Positions 21,255 through 33,251 of a DNA stretch of 64,000 bases are shown piece by piece; within the stretch, counting starts at the first letter, position 1, and every line of letters starts with the position of its first letter. The notes under the pieces are model-generated. The model was not told the origin of the DNA. It made no database searches and saw nothing but the letters and a program-made list of their open reading frames with translations. This stretch comes from Kingdonia uniflora (taxonomy: Eukaryota > Streptophyta > Magnoliopsida > Ranunculales > Circaeasteraceae), in contig JACGCM010000933.1 in the NCBI GenBank assembly GCA_014058105.1, positions 744,001 through 808,000 of the forward strand, written 5' to 3'. Position numbers and translations under genes: made by a program.

Positions 21255-22947
21255 GAACTTAAGGATATGCGCTTCAGAATTGTGGAGTTAGAGATTGAGC
21301 TTGCTAAGGAGAAAGATGCCTCAACGTCCATGCTGACTTCGCAAGCGGAGCTACAGGTTAGAGAAGAGCAAGAAATATTTAACTTACATGTTGTATTACT
21401 ATAGAGCTGCAAAGTAAAATTAGGAAATATATATAGATCATAAATTTGTTAGCAGTTTAGGAATGATGGTAATCATGCGTGTCCAAAAAATGCCAAAGTG
21501 TTTAGAAAATCAGAACATAAAAAATGTGCACCTTGAAATTAGATGTAGCTGTTATTGTCATCGAACTGAGATCATACTTCGACCTTAAGTTTAGAAGCAG
21601 TCTCGCAATAGTAGAATGTAGAAAAATTAAAATTTGTTTGAATTTTGAAATTCTCCTATATTACGATTGATTGTATTTGTAGAGTGTTGTTAAATCAAAC
21701 TTGATATATCGTATCTATGATATAAGTTGAATTGGAAACTATTCACTCGAGTGAACAAAAAATGTTCCAATATAACCACGAGTTTACAGCGGTGTTTGAT
21801 CGGATTATAGAGGCATCAGAAGATAGGGAGAATCAACATGTCAAAGTGAAAATCCAGTTAGCCGAGGTGACAAAAACTATTTGTGACTTGACTCAGCAGA
21901 TCGAGGTAAAAGATGCCAAAATAGAAAAAGTTCAAAAAGAGCACGAGGAGGCAAAGGTTGAGGCAGTGAAGCTCAAAAGCCAGAATAATACGTTGATGGT
22001 GAAAAGTAAAGAGGCAGACACCGGTCGATACCGTATTCAGCCTTTAAAAGTGTCAGAAAAATTGTTACAAGATTTTGTGGCTAGTTTGATGGACTTGAGA
22101 AAGCTCAAACTAATCTGGTGAATTCCGCAAGTGTTACTGCAAAGTTGAGGAGTGAACTAAGTAGGAAAGAAAATGAGCTTGAGAAAGCTTGAGCTAACCT
22201 AGTCAGTTCTGAAAGTGTAGCAGAGCAGTAGGGTGAGGTTTTACCTGTTAAGAACATGGATTTCCTTATGGTTCAAAAATGGTATGATGAGCTGAATGAG
22301 AGGGTGGCTAAATTGAAGGCAAATTTGGATATGGCCAATTTGTGTGTAAAGAAGGCCGAGGCTGGTGAGCGGTCGAAGAGGAAGAGAGGCAATACAGGGG
22401 TCTTTATTATAGTAAAAGGGATGTAGTTGACTCCTCAGTTCGAATTAAAGAGCTGGAGGGGGATGTAGTTCGCATTTAAGCTCACGTACAAAAAGAAAAT
22501 GAGCTCTTAAGGGATAGCCAAGATAAGTTGGATATTGCTCTTTGCAGAGAGTGTGAGTTAGAGGAGGTGATCAGAGGTAAGGATCAGTTGCTAAGGAAGA
22601 AGGATGAGTTGTTAAAGAAGTCTCCTGCTGGGGGAAGTGCATGGAATGATAGGGAGCTAGAAGAACTTTGCGCTGAGTTGGTAGAGTTGAGGATGACGAA
22701 AAAGGCAGAGTTATATAAAGTAATAGAGATGATGAAAAGGCACCATGAGATTATGTCACACACAGATAAATACTTGCGGTGGCAAGATGAACAGTATAAA
22801 AATTTGAAAGATTGTCACCATCGAAACTCTTCTGTCCAAGAAATATTTTACTCAAATGAGCTAATGGCTATTATTGCCTATTTCATAGAGGAAGTAATAA
22901 GGCTTGAGTTTGAGAGGAATACCTTGCATGACTGTTTGTCATCCTAA
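21255..22947 (+). pseudogene. Additional coiled-coil exons downstream of the A antisense gene
   Basis: Starts after a clear acceptor (GTTTGTAG, 21247-21254) with ELKDMRFRIVELEIELAKEK. It leaves at a donor at 21356 (CTACAG|GTTAGA), then resumes at about 21722 and runs with breaks to 22947. Nearly all of it predicts coiled coil (KDAKIEKVQKEHEEAKVEAV and KKDELLKKS). Stops break it between 22121 and 22528. I see no counterpart in B or D, whose genes end at the first coiled-coil exon. It may be an alternative 3' end or a second gene. Function unknown. Confidence 0.45.
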
Positions 22948-23228
22948 GGATGTATTTGTAAAGCTTATATAGATCGAGGAAACTGTATGAATGTCATAGA
23001 AATGGAGTTTGGTTCCCGACCTGCTGAATTGGTAAAACAAGGCAGGATTTTTTTAGCTGCTCAAGCTTCAGAATTTATGGCTGAGCCTCCTCTTGTTGTA
23101 GGGGAAGGCGTAGCTAACCTCCCATCAATAAAGATGAACCTTTAGAAGTGGATTTAGAAGTAACTTATAAAAGTAACCTGCAGTTACAGACATATTGAGT
23201 GATGAAAGCTAGTACTTTATCTTATGTC
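22948..23228. other. Spacer between antisense exons and tandem array in A
   Basis: No coding similarity that I can place. Probably the 3' end and downstream flank of the antisense transcript. Confidence 0.35.
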
Positions 23229-23465
23229 TGTTAGAGATCTTTGATTGAAAATTTGTATTACCTTTGCGTTAATTGCAGATATATGTATAGATGGGAGATT
23301 GAAAGCTAGTATTACATTTGCTTTAATATGTGTATAGAGGTCCATTGAAAGCAAGTAACCTTTGTTTTGATATATGTATAGAGGTCGATTGAAAGCTTGT
23401 ATTACCTTTATATTAACCTATTTAGATGGGCGATTAGAAGCTAGTATTGCCTTTGCTTTAATCTA
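23229..23465. repeat. Tandem array of about 46-bp units in A
   Basis: About five diverged copies of a unit like GATTGAAAGCTAGTATTACC followed by TTTGCTTTAATATATGTATA and a short GAGGTC-type end. The array lies between the end of pol and the antisense exons. Confidence 0.7.
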
Positions 23466-23599
23466 TGGGATTTAGTAGAGTCTACATAAGTAGATAGTAA
23501 TGTGGGGGAAAATTGAAAGTTTTCATTAAGTAGAATAGAATGTACACTGTATGGAGATTAAAATCTCACTTTTGGAATGGAAAGAACGAGAATATTGAA

Positions 23600-24704
23600 G
23601 TGGAGAAACCAGGGACATAACGATAATACCGTTTCGGTCACCTAGTGTTCCAGGGATCTTGGTTTTGAACTCCTTACTCCGTCATAAGATAGTATGATCC
23701 CAGACCAGTTCGATCAATGATAAGGAATGGGCCTTCCCAATTTTCTGCCAGCTTCCCGGCATGTGCTTATTTTCTGTGTTCTGAAATCTCTCTAAGTACG
23801 AGATCGTCGATTTGGAACTCACGACTTAGGAATCCTCTATTGTACGAGCTGGCTAGCATATGGTGATATCGACCTAGGTTGGCAATAGCACGCACCCTAG
23901 TTTCATCAATCCAATTCATATTAGAGGCCAATTCAAACTCATTTTCTTCGTCTGTAAGCTCATGATCTCTGATGGGATGGTGGTATTCTATTGGAATGAT
24001 GGCTTCTATGCCATAACCTAAAAGGAAAGGGGAACAGTCAGTTGATTGACGTGGAGTGGTACGGTAAGCCCATAAGACATGATGAAGTTCTCGCATTCAA
24101 TTTTCTTTTTTCTGTGATTAAAGCCTTCTTTTGAGACCATTCACTATGGTTTTGTTGGTGATTTCAGCTTGGCCATTGCCTTGAGGGAGTAGGGATTGGA
24201 TGGGGACTAGATGATGTTGTGTTTATTGAGGAAGGCAATGACTTTCGATCCAAGAAACTATGGCCCGTTATCAATCCAAATTAAGTGGGGGAATCCAAAC
24301 TATGTGATGATGTATTCCCACCTAAAAGAAATGACATCTTCTTCTCTAGTTTGACATAGTAGAACCGCTTCCACCCATTTTGTAAAATAATATGTTTCTA
24401 CGAGTAGGAATCGTTGGTTAACTGGAGTATTAGGAAATTCTCCGACGAGATCGAGTGCCCATTGCTTGAATGGCCAGAATACCTTTCTTGAATGTAGTTC
24501 GAATACAGGGGCGCGGATCATGTGTCCATGTCGATGACATGCATCGTATTTGCAAAAGTACTCTTCTGCTTGCTTGCGCATTCCTGGCCAGAATACTCCT
24601 TGTGTAATTGCTTTGTTAGCGAGTGATCGACCTGCGGCATGGAAGCCACAAGTTCCTTCATGTAAATCTCTGAGCATTCCATCTATTTTTTCTTTGATAG
24701 GCAC
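23600..24704 (-). pseudogene. Integrase of element A (broken)
   Basis: Read right to left. The zinc-binding region has LHEGTCGFHAAGRSLANKA and CKYDACHRHGH (in 24300-24704). The core starts with FKQWALDLVGEFPN and FTKWVEAVLLCQTREED. The second acidic region (about 24100-24290) is out of frame. The C-terminal part (23767-24096) has ELHHVLWAYRTTPRQST and DETRVRAIANLGRYH, both conserved in Tat integrases. Integrase inserts the cDNA copy into the chromosome. The pol frame ends near 23600. Confidence 0.85.
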
Positions 24705-25500
24705 TTACGATAAGGCCTTGTGACTGAGCGGCGATATAGACAACCGTTCTGAACTGTGTAACGCTTTAAGTTTTTGATCAACTGCTGGTGCTCTTTGGGA
24801 TCTGCAGGAAGGGTCCTGTCATATTCATTCTTTAGTCTGAGATAGGGAATAAAGGGCTTTCTCCAATCGTCTCCCTCCTCTTCATCGCCCCTAGTGTTGA
24901 TCGTGCATACAAAATGGAGATCAATACTAGGGGTTGATATCACTTCGATTTGTAGATATCTTACTTTTCTACCCAAGACCCTGGCTAAATAAGCCAAGGA
25001 ATTGGCGTGCCAGTTTTCTCCTCGAGGAAGATAGTTGAGAGTTTCTTTCACAAATTTGTTCATCCTATCGGCAACGAGGGCTGCATATTCGATCATCTTG
25101 CCATTCTTCTTGTATTGTTCTAAGTAGTGGTGGATAATGAGTAGAGAATCTGTATAAACTGAGAGCTTGGGGACGCCAAGCTCGAGTGCGAGGTCGAGTC
25201 CATGAATAAGAGCATCGTATTTTGTGACATTGTTGGTGGCTTCGAAATCCAAGCAGATTGATTCCTCGATTCTGTCATTTGAAGAGGTACTCAGTACGAT
25301 TCCAATTCCTGGCCCACAACCCTGTAGGTCCTACTAAACCATCTGTAAGAAGTCTCTGCCCTTTTCTTGTAATCTATTCAGCTCGCTCGTCAAATACTTT
25401 AGTGGGTGGATCTTATATAATTTCTTCTATAAGGTCAAGATCGTACTCCTCCCAATCAGGATCTTCCACAGGAAAATCTGTGAGAAAATTAGCAATGACC
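24683..25500 (-). pseudogene. Second RNase H-like domain and linker of A
   Basis: The ORF 24683-25252 reads KYDALIHGLDLALELGVPKL, then VYTDSLLIIHHYLEQYKK and LNYLPRGENWHANSLAYLAR, the RNase H fold found after the RT-linked RNase H in Tat-type gypsy elements. Its first strand (about 25255-25350) is in another frame. The C-terminal stretch DWRKPFIPYL leads into the integrase zinc region. Confidence 0.8.
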
Positions 25501-25536
25501 TGACCTTTTTCTAAATGTCATTGTTCGAACTTGATA

Positions 25537-25857
25537 TCATGTTATCTCAAATTGACTGACCATTACTGCACTCTCCATGATTTTTTTTTTGGATAAAGCA
25601 TCGCAAAGTGGGTAGTTTGTCATGACTTTAAAATAATGAGCTTGGAAGTCATGCTTTAGTTTTAGTAACGTGTAAACAATAGTTAGAAGGAGCCTCTCGA
25701 TTTTAAAATACCTCATTTCCAATGAAGTAAGGGTTTTGCTGATAAAATAGACTGGCTTTTCTATCTTCCCTTTGAGTTGAATGAGAACCAAGCTGATAGA
25801 AGTGTATATAACTACCAGGTAGATGATCAGTTCCTCATTATCTACCGAGGTACTCAT
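25537..25857 (-). pseudogene. RT-linked RNase H of A
   Basis: Contains EKPVYFISKTLTSLEMRYFK and KVMTNYPLCDALSK, the usual connection and RNase H sequence of gypsy elements. The region between this and RT (25858-26016) carries stops. Confidence 0.75.
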
Positions 25858-26016
25858 GATGGAAAACTTCCCCAGATAGGTTTTGAGTTCCTAAAAATTT
25901 TCCTCGCATTCTGATGTCTACTGGATTTCTTCATTGTGCTAAAAATTTTCTCATTTGGTAGATCCTCGGAGTAGTAGGAACAGCCAACGACAACGATCTT
26001 AATATTCATAAATGAA

Positions 26017-26780
26017 TCAGTTGATAGTGGTGATCTTGCCTGCAAGTTTTTGTTCATCCTTCGTTATTGTTGGTGATAGCATATTTAGAAGAGCTCGAAT
26101 CTGATCTGGATCAGCCTCAATCCTCTTCTTACTGATGAGATGACCGAGGAATTTTCTCAAATGAACTATGAACTGGCACTTATCAGGATTGAGTCGCATC
26201 CTGTAAGATCGCAGAATGTTGAATATTCTGGTTAGATTTGTGATGTGATCCTTTGACTCTAAGCTCTTACACAGGAGATCATCGATGTTGACTTCAACAA
26301 TTTTCCTAAGGTGTACTTTAAATATAGTTGTCATTAACCGTTGATAAGTCGTGTCTACGTTCTTTAGTCCAAAGGGTATGACTTTGTAGCAGTAAAGTCT
26401 TCTTGTAGTAATAAAAGTAGTATTTTCCTGATCTTCCTCCAAGAGAGGTATCTGATTATATCCATAAGCAACGTCCATCATAGATAAGATTTCATGACCT
26501 GCTGTAGAATCAAAAATTTGATGGATGATTAGGAGAGGGAAACTATTCTTCGGATTATGTTTGTTTAGATCAGTGAAATCTACACAAACTTAGACCTTTC
26601 CATTCTTCTTAGGAACTACGACAATGTTGGAGATCCAATCCGGATACTTGGCTTCTCGAATGAACCTCACATTGATCAATTTGTTGATCTCAATGTTGAC
26701 TTTATCTCAAAGATGAGGTAAGAGTCGTCATTGTTTCTATTTGACCGTTGTTGCATTGATGTTGATGGCCAATCTATGAC
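26017..26780 (-). pseudogene. Reverse transcriptase of A
   Basis: The upstream part in two frames shows PDWISNIVVVPKKNGKV and VCVDFTDLNKHNPKNSFPL. The ORF 26017-26481 has MMDVAYGYNQIPL and a catalytic box reading NIDDLL instead of YIDDLL, so the tyrosine is lost. It ends with KFLGHLISKKRIEADPDQI. Homology with the C element ends at 26789. Confidence 0.85.
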
Positions 26781-26790
26781 ATGCCTTAGA

Positions 26791-27046
26791 TGAATAAACT
26801 TATTTTATATTCGAATAGATTAAGTCCTGAGCTGAGATCCATGGAAATTCTAGGAGAGAGACTTAGGGTTTGAGAAGATTTCAATTATAATTAACTTTGA
26901 TTAAGCAATTTGAGCTCTAAAGGAATTTTCCCAACCAATTTTTATTGCTCTTCTTGCAACAATTTATTTTAGGGTTTCTCTATTCGTATTGTGGATTAAG
27001 TAGTATAAGTTTTCTAGTTACGATTCTCGAGGGTGATTGTGGTTTA
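26791..27046 (+). repeat. 5' LTR candidate of E
   Basis: Element A homology stops at 26789 and the next bases are TGAATAAACTT, a plausible LTR start. The end is guessed from TGGTCTCTATAC (27047-27058), which matches the TGGTATCAGAGC primer site at 8 of 12 positions. There is no second copy in the window to confirm it. Confidence 0.4.
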
Positions 27047-27058
27047 TGGTCTCTATAC

Positions 27059-27710
27059 ATGACCGTCTCAAGAAAACGAAGGAAAAGTTAGTGAGTCCGT
27101 TGGAGATTCACCGAAAACCAAATTTGAAGAAGAAGGCCAATTTAGAGATGGGCGATTCCGACGTTCGACTCACGAATTTGGAAATGACAGTTTTCAACCT
27201 AACTTCACTACTGTAGGGGAGTTGGAGGAGCAATTGTGTCTTACGAACCTCGCGAAGGCTTCCACTTCGGTAAAACTGTGATGCCGCTCTTAGAAGAATG
27301 GGGTTATGGAGGTGGATAGAGACGAGGATATTGTGGAAATAAATAGCGATTTTAGTGATGCCGAATCCCTCAAGGAATGCTCGGGTATTGGTAAGTCAAT
27401 GAATCTTATGCGTAATCGTCATATTGACTTTAAGATTGAAATTCTGGTATTCGATGGTTCAGTCGATGACGAGAAGATGGATAATTGGTTAGATAGGTTC
27501 GAGACTTACTTTTCTGTTTATGAATATTCCAACGCTCAGAAAATTTGTTTATCTACTTTGAAATTCGTAACTCATTCACTTACGTGGTGGAAATCCTATC
27601 AAAAACACCACGAAGTAGGAAGTTTAAGTTGGAAAGAATTCAAGGTTTTGGTGAGGAAGCACTTCTATCCAATTGGGTATGAACATAAGTAATGGTACAA
27701 ATAGCACAAT
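27059..27710 (+). pseudogene. Gag of element E
   Basis: A short frame from the ATG at 27059 is quickly stopped. The better part is the ORF 27306-27692, with DEKMDNWLDRFETYFSVYEY and LTWWKSYQK, a retrotransposon gag domain. It ends KEFKVLVRKHFYPIGYEHK. Gag is the RNA-binding shell protein. Confidence 0.8.
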
Positions 27711-28799
27711 TTACGCCAAAAGTTTGGGTAATCCATACAATAATATACTACAGAGTTTCATAATCAAGCGTTGGTTTTGGATATTGATGTGGATGAGTAT
27801 GAGGTGTTTATAAAATATACGAGAGGTTTGTCGGAGTTCATTAGAAGATAATTAATGCTCTTTAATGTGGAAAATATCAAAGATGCTACCGTTAAAGAAA
27901 TTATTATTGAAGGCAAGTACTTGAAGAGTAACAAGAAAGACGACAAGAGAAAGTTGGGATACAAGTCTAATTGGAAGTATGATAAAAAAAAGGGAGTCCA
28001 AAGTAGAGGGGTCTTCATCCAAGGGGAATTCTTGTAGTCATTGTAAGGCTAATGGGCGCATTTCAAATAAATATTGGAAACTTCACCTGGAGCTTTGGCC
28101 AAAGGAGGAGAGGGGCAAGAAAGAGAAATGCGCACTAGCTACAATGATTGTGGATCTTCTGGATTTAGATAAGCCAAATCTTAAGCTTACTTTAATGTTC
28201 AAGCAACCTATAGCTATCAATGAGGCGAGTCGGGAAGAACTTTTTTATGTCAACATTCAAGTGAAGCAGAGCTTAGTTTAGGCCATCATTGATCCAGGTA
28301 GTCAGAAGAATTTAATTTCTGAGGTGGTGGTGAAGAAGATGGGTTTGGCTACTGTGGTTCATCCTAAGCTGTAGGGCTTGGGTTGAATTCAGAAAGATGC
28401 GAAGTTGAAGATCACTAAGCAGTGTACGTTCAAGTTTACTATTATTGAGAAGTTTATTGACGAAGTGACATGCGAGGTAGTTCCGTTGGACGTGTGTCAA
28501 GTCATCTTGGTATCCCTTATCTTTGGGATCGAGATGCACTCCTTTACCGTAAAGCTTGCAAGTATCGTCTTGCGAAGGAAGGGACGGAGTTTCATATCAA
28601 TGCATACAAGGAACATATCACTACCAGTAATTTAGTGATGGCAACTCAGGCCAAGAGGTTGGTTAATGCGAGCAGCAAACTTGTATTATTGTTGGTGCGA
28701 TCGATTCGAAAGGGTCCGTCAGCTAAGGTATTGTCTACCTTGGCAATGTCTCCTAAGCAACAAACCAATATAGGGAAGTTATAAGAGAAGTATGAAGGC
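27711..28799 (+). pseudogene. Gag C-terminus and protease of E
   Basis: A zinc knuckle remnant, CSHCKANGRISNKYWKLH, has lost its final cysteine (about 28035-28090). The protease region (28266-28400) has AIIDPGSQKNLIS, where the usual D-S/T-G active site reads DPG. GIPYLWDRDALLYRK follows in another frame (about 28510-28550). Several stops lie between these pieces. Confidence 0.7.
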
Positions 28800-29760
28800 T
28801 TGTTTTTAGGCATAGAAGGGATGCCGCGCAAGAGGGATTTGGAGCATGATATCACCTTGGTGAATGGTGAGCCACTACCCAATATTGGGTTATATCAGAC
28901 TTCTGTTACAGAGTCTGATGACATCAAGAAACATGTACAAGAACTCCTGGAGCAAGGAGTTATTAATCCAGGTTGCTCACCTTGTCGTTCACCAGTGTTA
29001 TTGGTGCCGAAGAAGGATAGGTCTTGGAGGATGTGTGTGGATTATCGGGCGCTAAACAAGATTACTGTGAAGAATCATTATCTGCTTCCGCGGATTGACG
29101 AGCTTTTAGATGAGTTGCAGACGGCTAAGTTTTTCACCAAGTTAGATTTTAAGTCGGGTTGCCATCAAGTTAGAATCCGGGAAGAAGATACTTGGAAGAC
29201 AGCGTTCAAAACCAAACAAGGACTATTTGAGTGGTTGGTGATGCCCTTTGGGTTATGCAATTCTCCGACGACGTTTATGCGGTTAATGAATGAGGTACGT
29301 CATACTTTTATTGATGATTTTGTGATTGTGTATTTGGATGATATCTTAATATATAATCGTACATGGGAGGAACACCTTGGGCATTTACGCAAAGTGTTAG
29401 GCATTTTACGATCACAATAACTTTTTCTAAACGGGAATTGAAGTGCGAGTTTGGGGAGAGGGGGCTAGTCTATTTGGGATTTATTATTGGTGGCGGCGGG
29501 CTTAAGGTCGATCCAAAGAAGGTCTCGGTCATTACTAATTGGCCTCCACCCCAAATAGTGATGGAAGTGAGGAGTTTTATGGGTTCTTGTCAGTACTTAC
29601 GGAAGTTTATTCAGCATTTTTTACAAATAGCCTCACCGTTACATTCTTTAACGAAAACCGGGGCAAACTGTGGGAAGAGCACCATGAAAAGACTTTTATG
29701 TTACTGAAGCGCAAGATTACGGATGCACTAGTGTTAGCATTTCCCAATTTGCAGTAGCCT
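28800..29760 (+). pseudogene. Reverse transcriptase of E
   Basis: The ORF 28800-29420 is nearly complete RT: VLLVPKKDRSWRMCVDYRAL, FTKLDFKSGCHQVRI, VMPFGLCNSPTTF and the catalytic YLDD box (VYLDDILIY, about 29329-29355). It continues in a second frame from about 29400 with YLGFIIGGGGLKVDPKKV and the connection region to 29757. A stop separates RT from RNase H. Confidence 0.9.
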
Positions 29761-29871
29761 TTTAAGGTCGAGACATATGTGTCAAACTATGCATTGGGCA
29801 ATCCTTTTACAGGATGGGAAGCCGGTTGCTTACCATTCTGAGATGTTTACAGGAGCAGTATGCAGCTATCC
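29761..29871 (+). pseudogene. Start of RNase H of E, cut by element B
   Basis: Gypsy RNase H opening (YALG, then YHSEMFTG in the next frame). The sequence is broken at 29871/29872 by the LTR of B. The domain continues at 60392. Confidence 0.75.
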
Positions 29872-30346
29872 TGTAGTAGCATATTCTTTAGATTCGACAA
29901 GAGTAAGCCAGCACAGTATAGTCTAAAACAGATAGTATTCGAGAAGACACCACAAGTCCTTGACCTACTAAAAGTAGCCATTGGGCTTGGTCAAGAAAGT
30001 GTTGTTAAAGATCTGCGAAGTTCGCACACTCCCCCCAGAATTGGAGATTGTTTCTTTCTTTTTAAACTACTTGTATCTACTATAAATATATGCAAAGAAT
30101 AGATTGTCCAAGGACTACAATCTGCAACTTTACTGTCATTACTTCATAAACCCTACTATCACTCCCGAAAACTTGTAATAATTAGCAATATACTAGATTT
30201 TACATCAAAATCCTCCCCGAGATCATGGTTTTTCTCTGCTTTTACTGAGTTTTTCATGTAAAATCTTATGTGTTTAGCCTTTTATTACAGTCTCCTTACG
30301 AACTAGTATTCACAAAGATTCTCCTTCCGAAAAACATGCCACTACA
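29872..30346 (+). repeat. 5' LTR of element B
   Basis: TGTAGTAGC to CACTACA, an inverted TGTAG/CTACA end. TATAAATA at 30081-30088 is the likely core promoter. It is collinear with 59917-60391. Confidence 0.9.
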
Positions 30347-30348
30347 AT

Positions 30349-30355
30349 TGGCGCC
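30349..30355 (+). other. Primer binding site of B
   Basis: TGGCGCC two bases after the LTR, the site usual in Tat and Athila-type gypsy elements. Confidence 0.8.
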
Positions 30356-30399
30356 GTATGTGGGAATTACGATACTTTTCTTTACCACCACTAATCTAA

Positions 30400-31961
30400 A
30401 AACCTTCCGATGACAAACATGAACCTGAGAAGCCATTCTAGGAATGGTCGACCTATACAGTGCAATAATCGATCTTTAGAAACAAATGGCTGTATAAAAA
30501 ACCCATAGATTGGAAGATCAGTGTATCTACGCTCAAGCTCTTCAAACGGAGAGATAAGAACGAAGGAAAGCCTTAGATCAACAGAGTCAAACACATCAAA
30601 AAGAAATGGAGAGAATGAGGAGGACATAAGATTGACTCACTGGCCACCTTGCGTCACCTTCACTTGCCCGAAGTGACCATAGATCAAGCAAGAGAAGACG
30701 ATATATGAATTTCTCGATCCAGATCGAGAAATCCAAGCAGGGCATCCCGGTAATTTGGTTTGACATCCTTAGCGTTGACAACTCAAGGAAGTCGATGCAC
30801 ACGTCATCAAACTCCCCCACCACCCGAAAGAAGACCAATTAGAGATCGATTGGGACCATAAGGACATAAAGATTTTGTTCTGCAAGTCGCAGCCTTATCA
30901 TTTCCTCCGTTACAGATCGTCACCTTGGACGACTTAAACAACATAATCCAAGCATACACTCTGATATCCCAGGCGAAAAATCCGTACTTAACATAATCGA
31001 AACAAATCCCATCTCCCCTCATCTTGAAGTTATGTCCATCCTAGAAAATTTCCATATGCTAAAGTTTATTCAGTATGCAGGTCTAACTGACCCGCTTACC
31101 CATGTCCGACACTTCAAAGCCGCAGTGGGATTATATTCCAAACTCCACCACATACTATATAGGCTATTAAACATGAGCCTAAAGGAAGAACCACTTTTAT
31201 GATTCCACACCATCCAAGAAGCCTCCATTACCACATTCAGCCAGTTGCAGTATTTTTTCAAAGCCAATTTTGCTCATGTTAAAGAACGGGAGATCACTGT
31301 CTATTCCTTGTTCTTCTTCGAGCAGGGCACAAAAGAAGCATTGGCAAGCTTTTATAAGCATTTCTTATAGGAAACTCAAAAAATTGGGAACTCTGACACT
31401 AAAATTGTCATTCCAGCATTCACCTCTGCCCTACATATTGACTCTAAGGTTTGGAAAGCGCTTACTCTGCACAAGCCGAGAACAGTCACAGAAATGATTG
31501 ATGTAGTTGATAATTACATCAAATTAGAGCGGTCAAAGAAAGATAAGATAAATAGCTCGTCTGCCATCCAGTCTCGGGAAGCAACTTCAACCCCACCCCA
31601 AAGATTGATAACCACTGAAGCACCCAAGCAATGCAGCAGAAACACTGGCAACAATAGAAGAAGGGACGGTAGACCCGAAAGACCAGTCCCAGTTCTGCCA
31701 CCAATGACAGCAACTCTCTCCGCTATCCTACCAACAATAAAGGAAGATAAATGTTATCGCGCACTACAAGACATTCTAGATGTTCCCACCAAACCTCTAT
31801 GTCAGTATTATAATATGCATAGCCATGAAACTAACAACTGCTACTCTCTCATACGAATCTTTCATCGCATCTTATTCGCTGGAAGGCTTCATAATTATGT
31901 CATCGACATCCAAAAGTTTCACGAAGATGAAGCAAATAACAAAGATGGTGAACAAAATTAG
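30400..31961 (+). pseudogene. Gag of element B (broken)
   Basis: Many stops. The recognisable gag domain starts at about 31020 with HMLKFIQYAGLTDPLTHVRH and runs to VTEMIDVVDNYIKLERSKKD near 31530. The ORF 31494-31961 continues with a P/T/R-rich linker and a degenerate zinc knuckle, CQYYNMHSHETNNCYSL. The first 600 bases are a shifted N-terminal part. Confidence 0.75.
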
Positions 31962-32372
31962 GTCCAGGGGCAAGCTCACCACCTGTATATGATCGAGATT
32001 ATAAAGGGGAAGAAAAGAAAATAAGACGATCGGATTACATCCTGTTGTGAAAATACCTTAGATAAATCAGCAAAACTTCTCCCAAGTTCAAGAAAATTGA
32101 AGCATCCTTACCATATCACATTCGAGGACAGTGACACCAGCCATATGAAATACTCTCATGATGACCCTCTCGTCATAATGCTCAAAGTCGGATAGGACTA
32201 CCTGCATACGCTTCTCGTCGATACAGGAAACGCGACAGATATATTATTCAGAAGAGCAATTGAAATCCCAGGCCTCACAGACTCTGTAAAAGCTTTAATA
32301 ACAACAATAACTGGCTTCAGCGGTTCGAAGGAATCAGCCATAGGAGAAATCACTCTGCCAGTTCAGGCATCT
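31962..32372 (+). pseudogene. Protease of element B
   Basis: FEDSDTSHMKYSHDDPLVIM then LHTLLVDTGNATDILF, with DTG as the aspartic protease active site. The reading ends at GEITLPVQAS where the junction with element C begins. The RT that should follow is missing. Confidence 0.8.
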
Positions 32373-32399
32373 TAAAAGTCACTCTGTCAGATAGAAATC

Positions 32400-33251
32400 A
32401 CTCGTGATCTCTAACCAGGTAATGATATTCAGAAGGAATGATGGCCTCAGTGCCATAGGCAGGGAAGAATGGAGTACATCCTGTTGACGCTCGCAGAGTG
32501 GTACGATATGCCTATAGGACATGAGGCAGTTCACGAACCCAATTCCATTATTTCTGTGAGTGAAGCCTTTTTTTGAGTCCATCAACGATGGTTTTGCGAG
32601 TAATTTTGGCTTGGCCATTGCCTTGAGGATAGTAAGGATTGGATGGTGAGTGAATGATATTGCAGTGGTTGAGGAATATGACGATCGTTTCCCCAACAAA
32701 TTGGGCCCCATTATCGGTACGAATAAGGTGGGGGCACCCAAACCGAGTGATGACGTGTTCCCAGATAAAAGAGATGACCTCTTCATCTCTGGTTCGACAT
32801 AGTGGAACTGCTTCTACCCATTTTATAAAATAATCGGTAGCTACGAGGATGTGACGGCGATTACCTGAAGAGTTAGGGAATTTTCTGACGAGATCAAGTG
32901 CCCATCTTTTGAATGGCCAAAACATTTTGCTTGCATGGAGCTCGAGCGCAGGGGCACGTATCATGTGTCCATGTCATTGGCAGGTGTCATATCTGCGTGA
33001 GTACTCTTATGCTTGTTTGTACATGCCGGGCCAAAATACTCCTTGTGTAATAGTTTTGTTTGCTAGTGATCAACCTGCGGCATGGGAGCCAAAGATTGAC
33101 CTGCGGTATGGGAGCCACAAGTTCCTTCATGTAATTCGCAGAGCATTTCCTCTGCTTTAGATTTAGAGAGGCATTTGAGATAAGGCCCTGTAATGGAAAG
33201 TCGGTATAACGTACCATTCTGATTTGTGTAGCGCTTCGATTTGTTGATCAA
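32400..33251 (-). pseudogene. Integrase of element C, truncated
   Basis: The zinc region in 33063-33251 (LHEGTCGSHTAGQSL) is followed by the core ORF 32548-32964 with FKRWALDLVRKFPN, DYFIKWVEAVPLCR and HLIRTDNGAQFVGE, which holds the second catalytic aspartate, then YYPQGNGQAK with the position of the glutamate changed to lysine. Downstream frames show AYRTTLRAS, then the sequence stops at RDHE near 32400 where similarity to A ends. Confidence 0.85.

Larger units (their letters stand above)
15822..26790 (-). mobile_element. Element A: Tat-type Ty3/gypsy retrotransposon (3' half)
   Basis: Minus-strand gypsy element. From left to right come the 3' LTR, a 7-kb 3' region with genes on the plus strand, a tandem array, then integrase, RNase H and RT on the minus strand. 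Coding similarity to element C continues to 26789, then element E begins. Gag, protease and the 5' LTR are therefore not in view and may lie past the right end of the window. The long 3' region with antisense ORFs is typical of the Tat lineage. Confidence 0.8.

Noticed and set aside
30391..31267. Minus-strand ORFs in the B gag region
   Set aside because: The plus strand has the gag domain motif. The minus ORFs have none.
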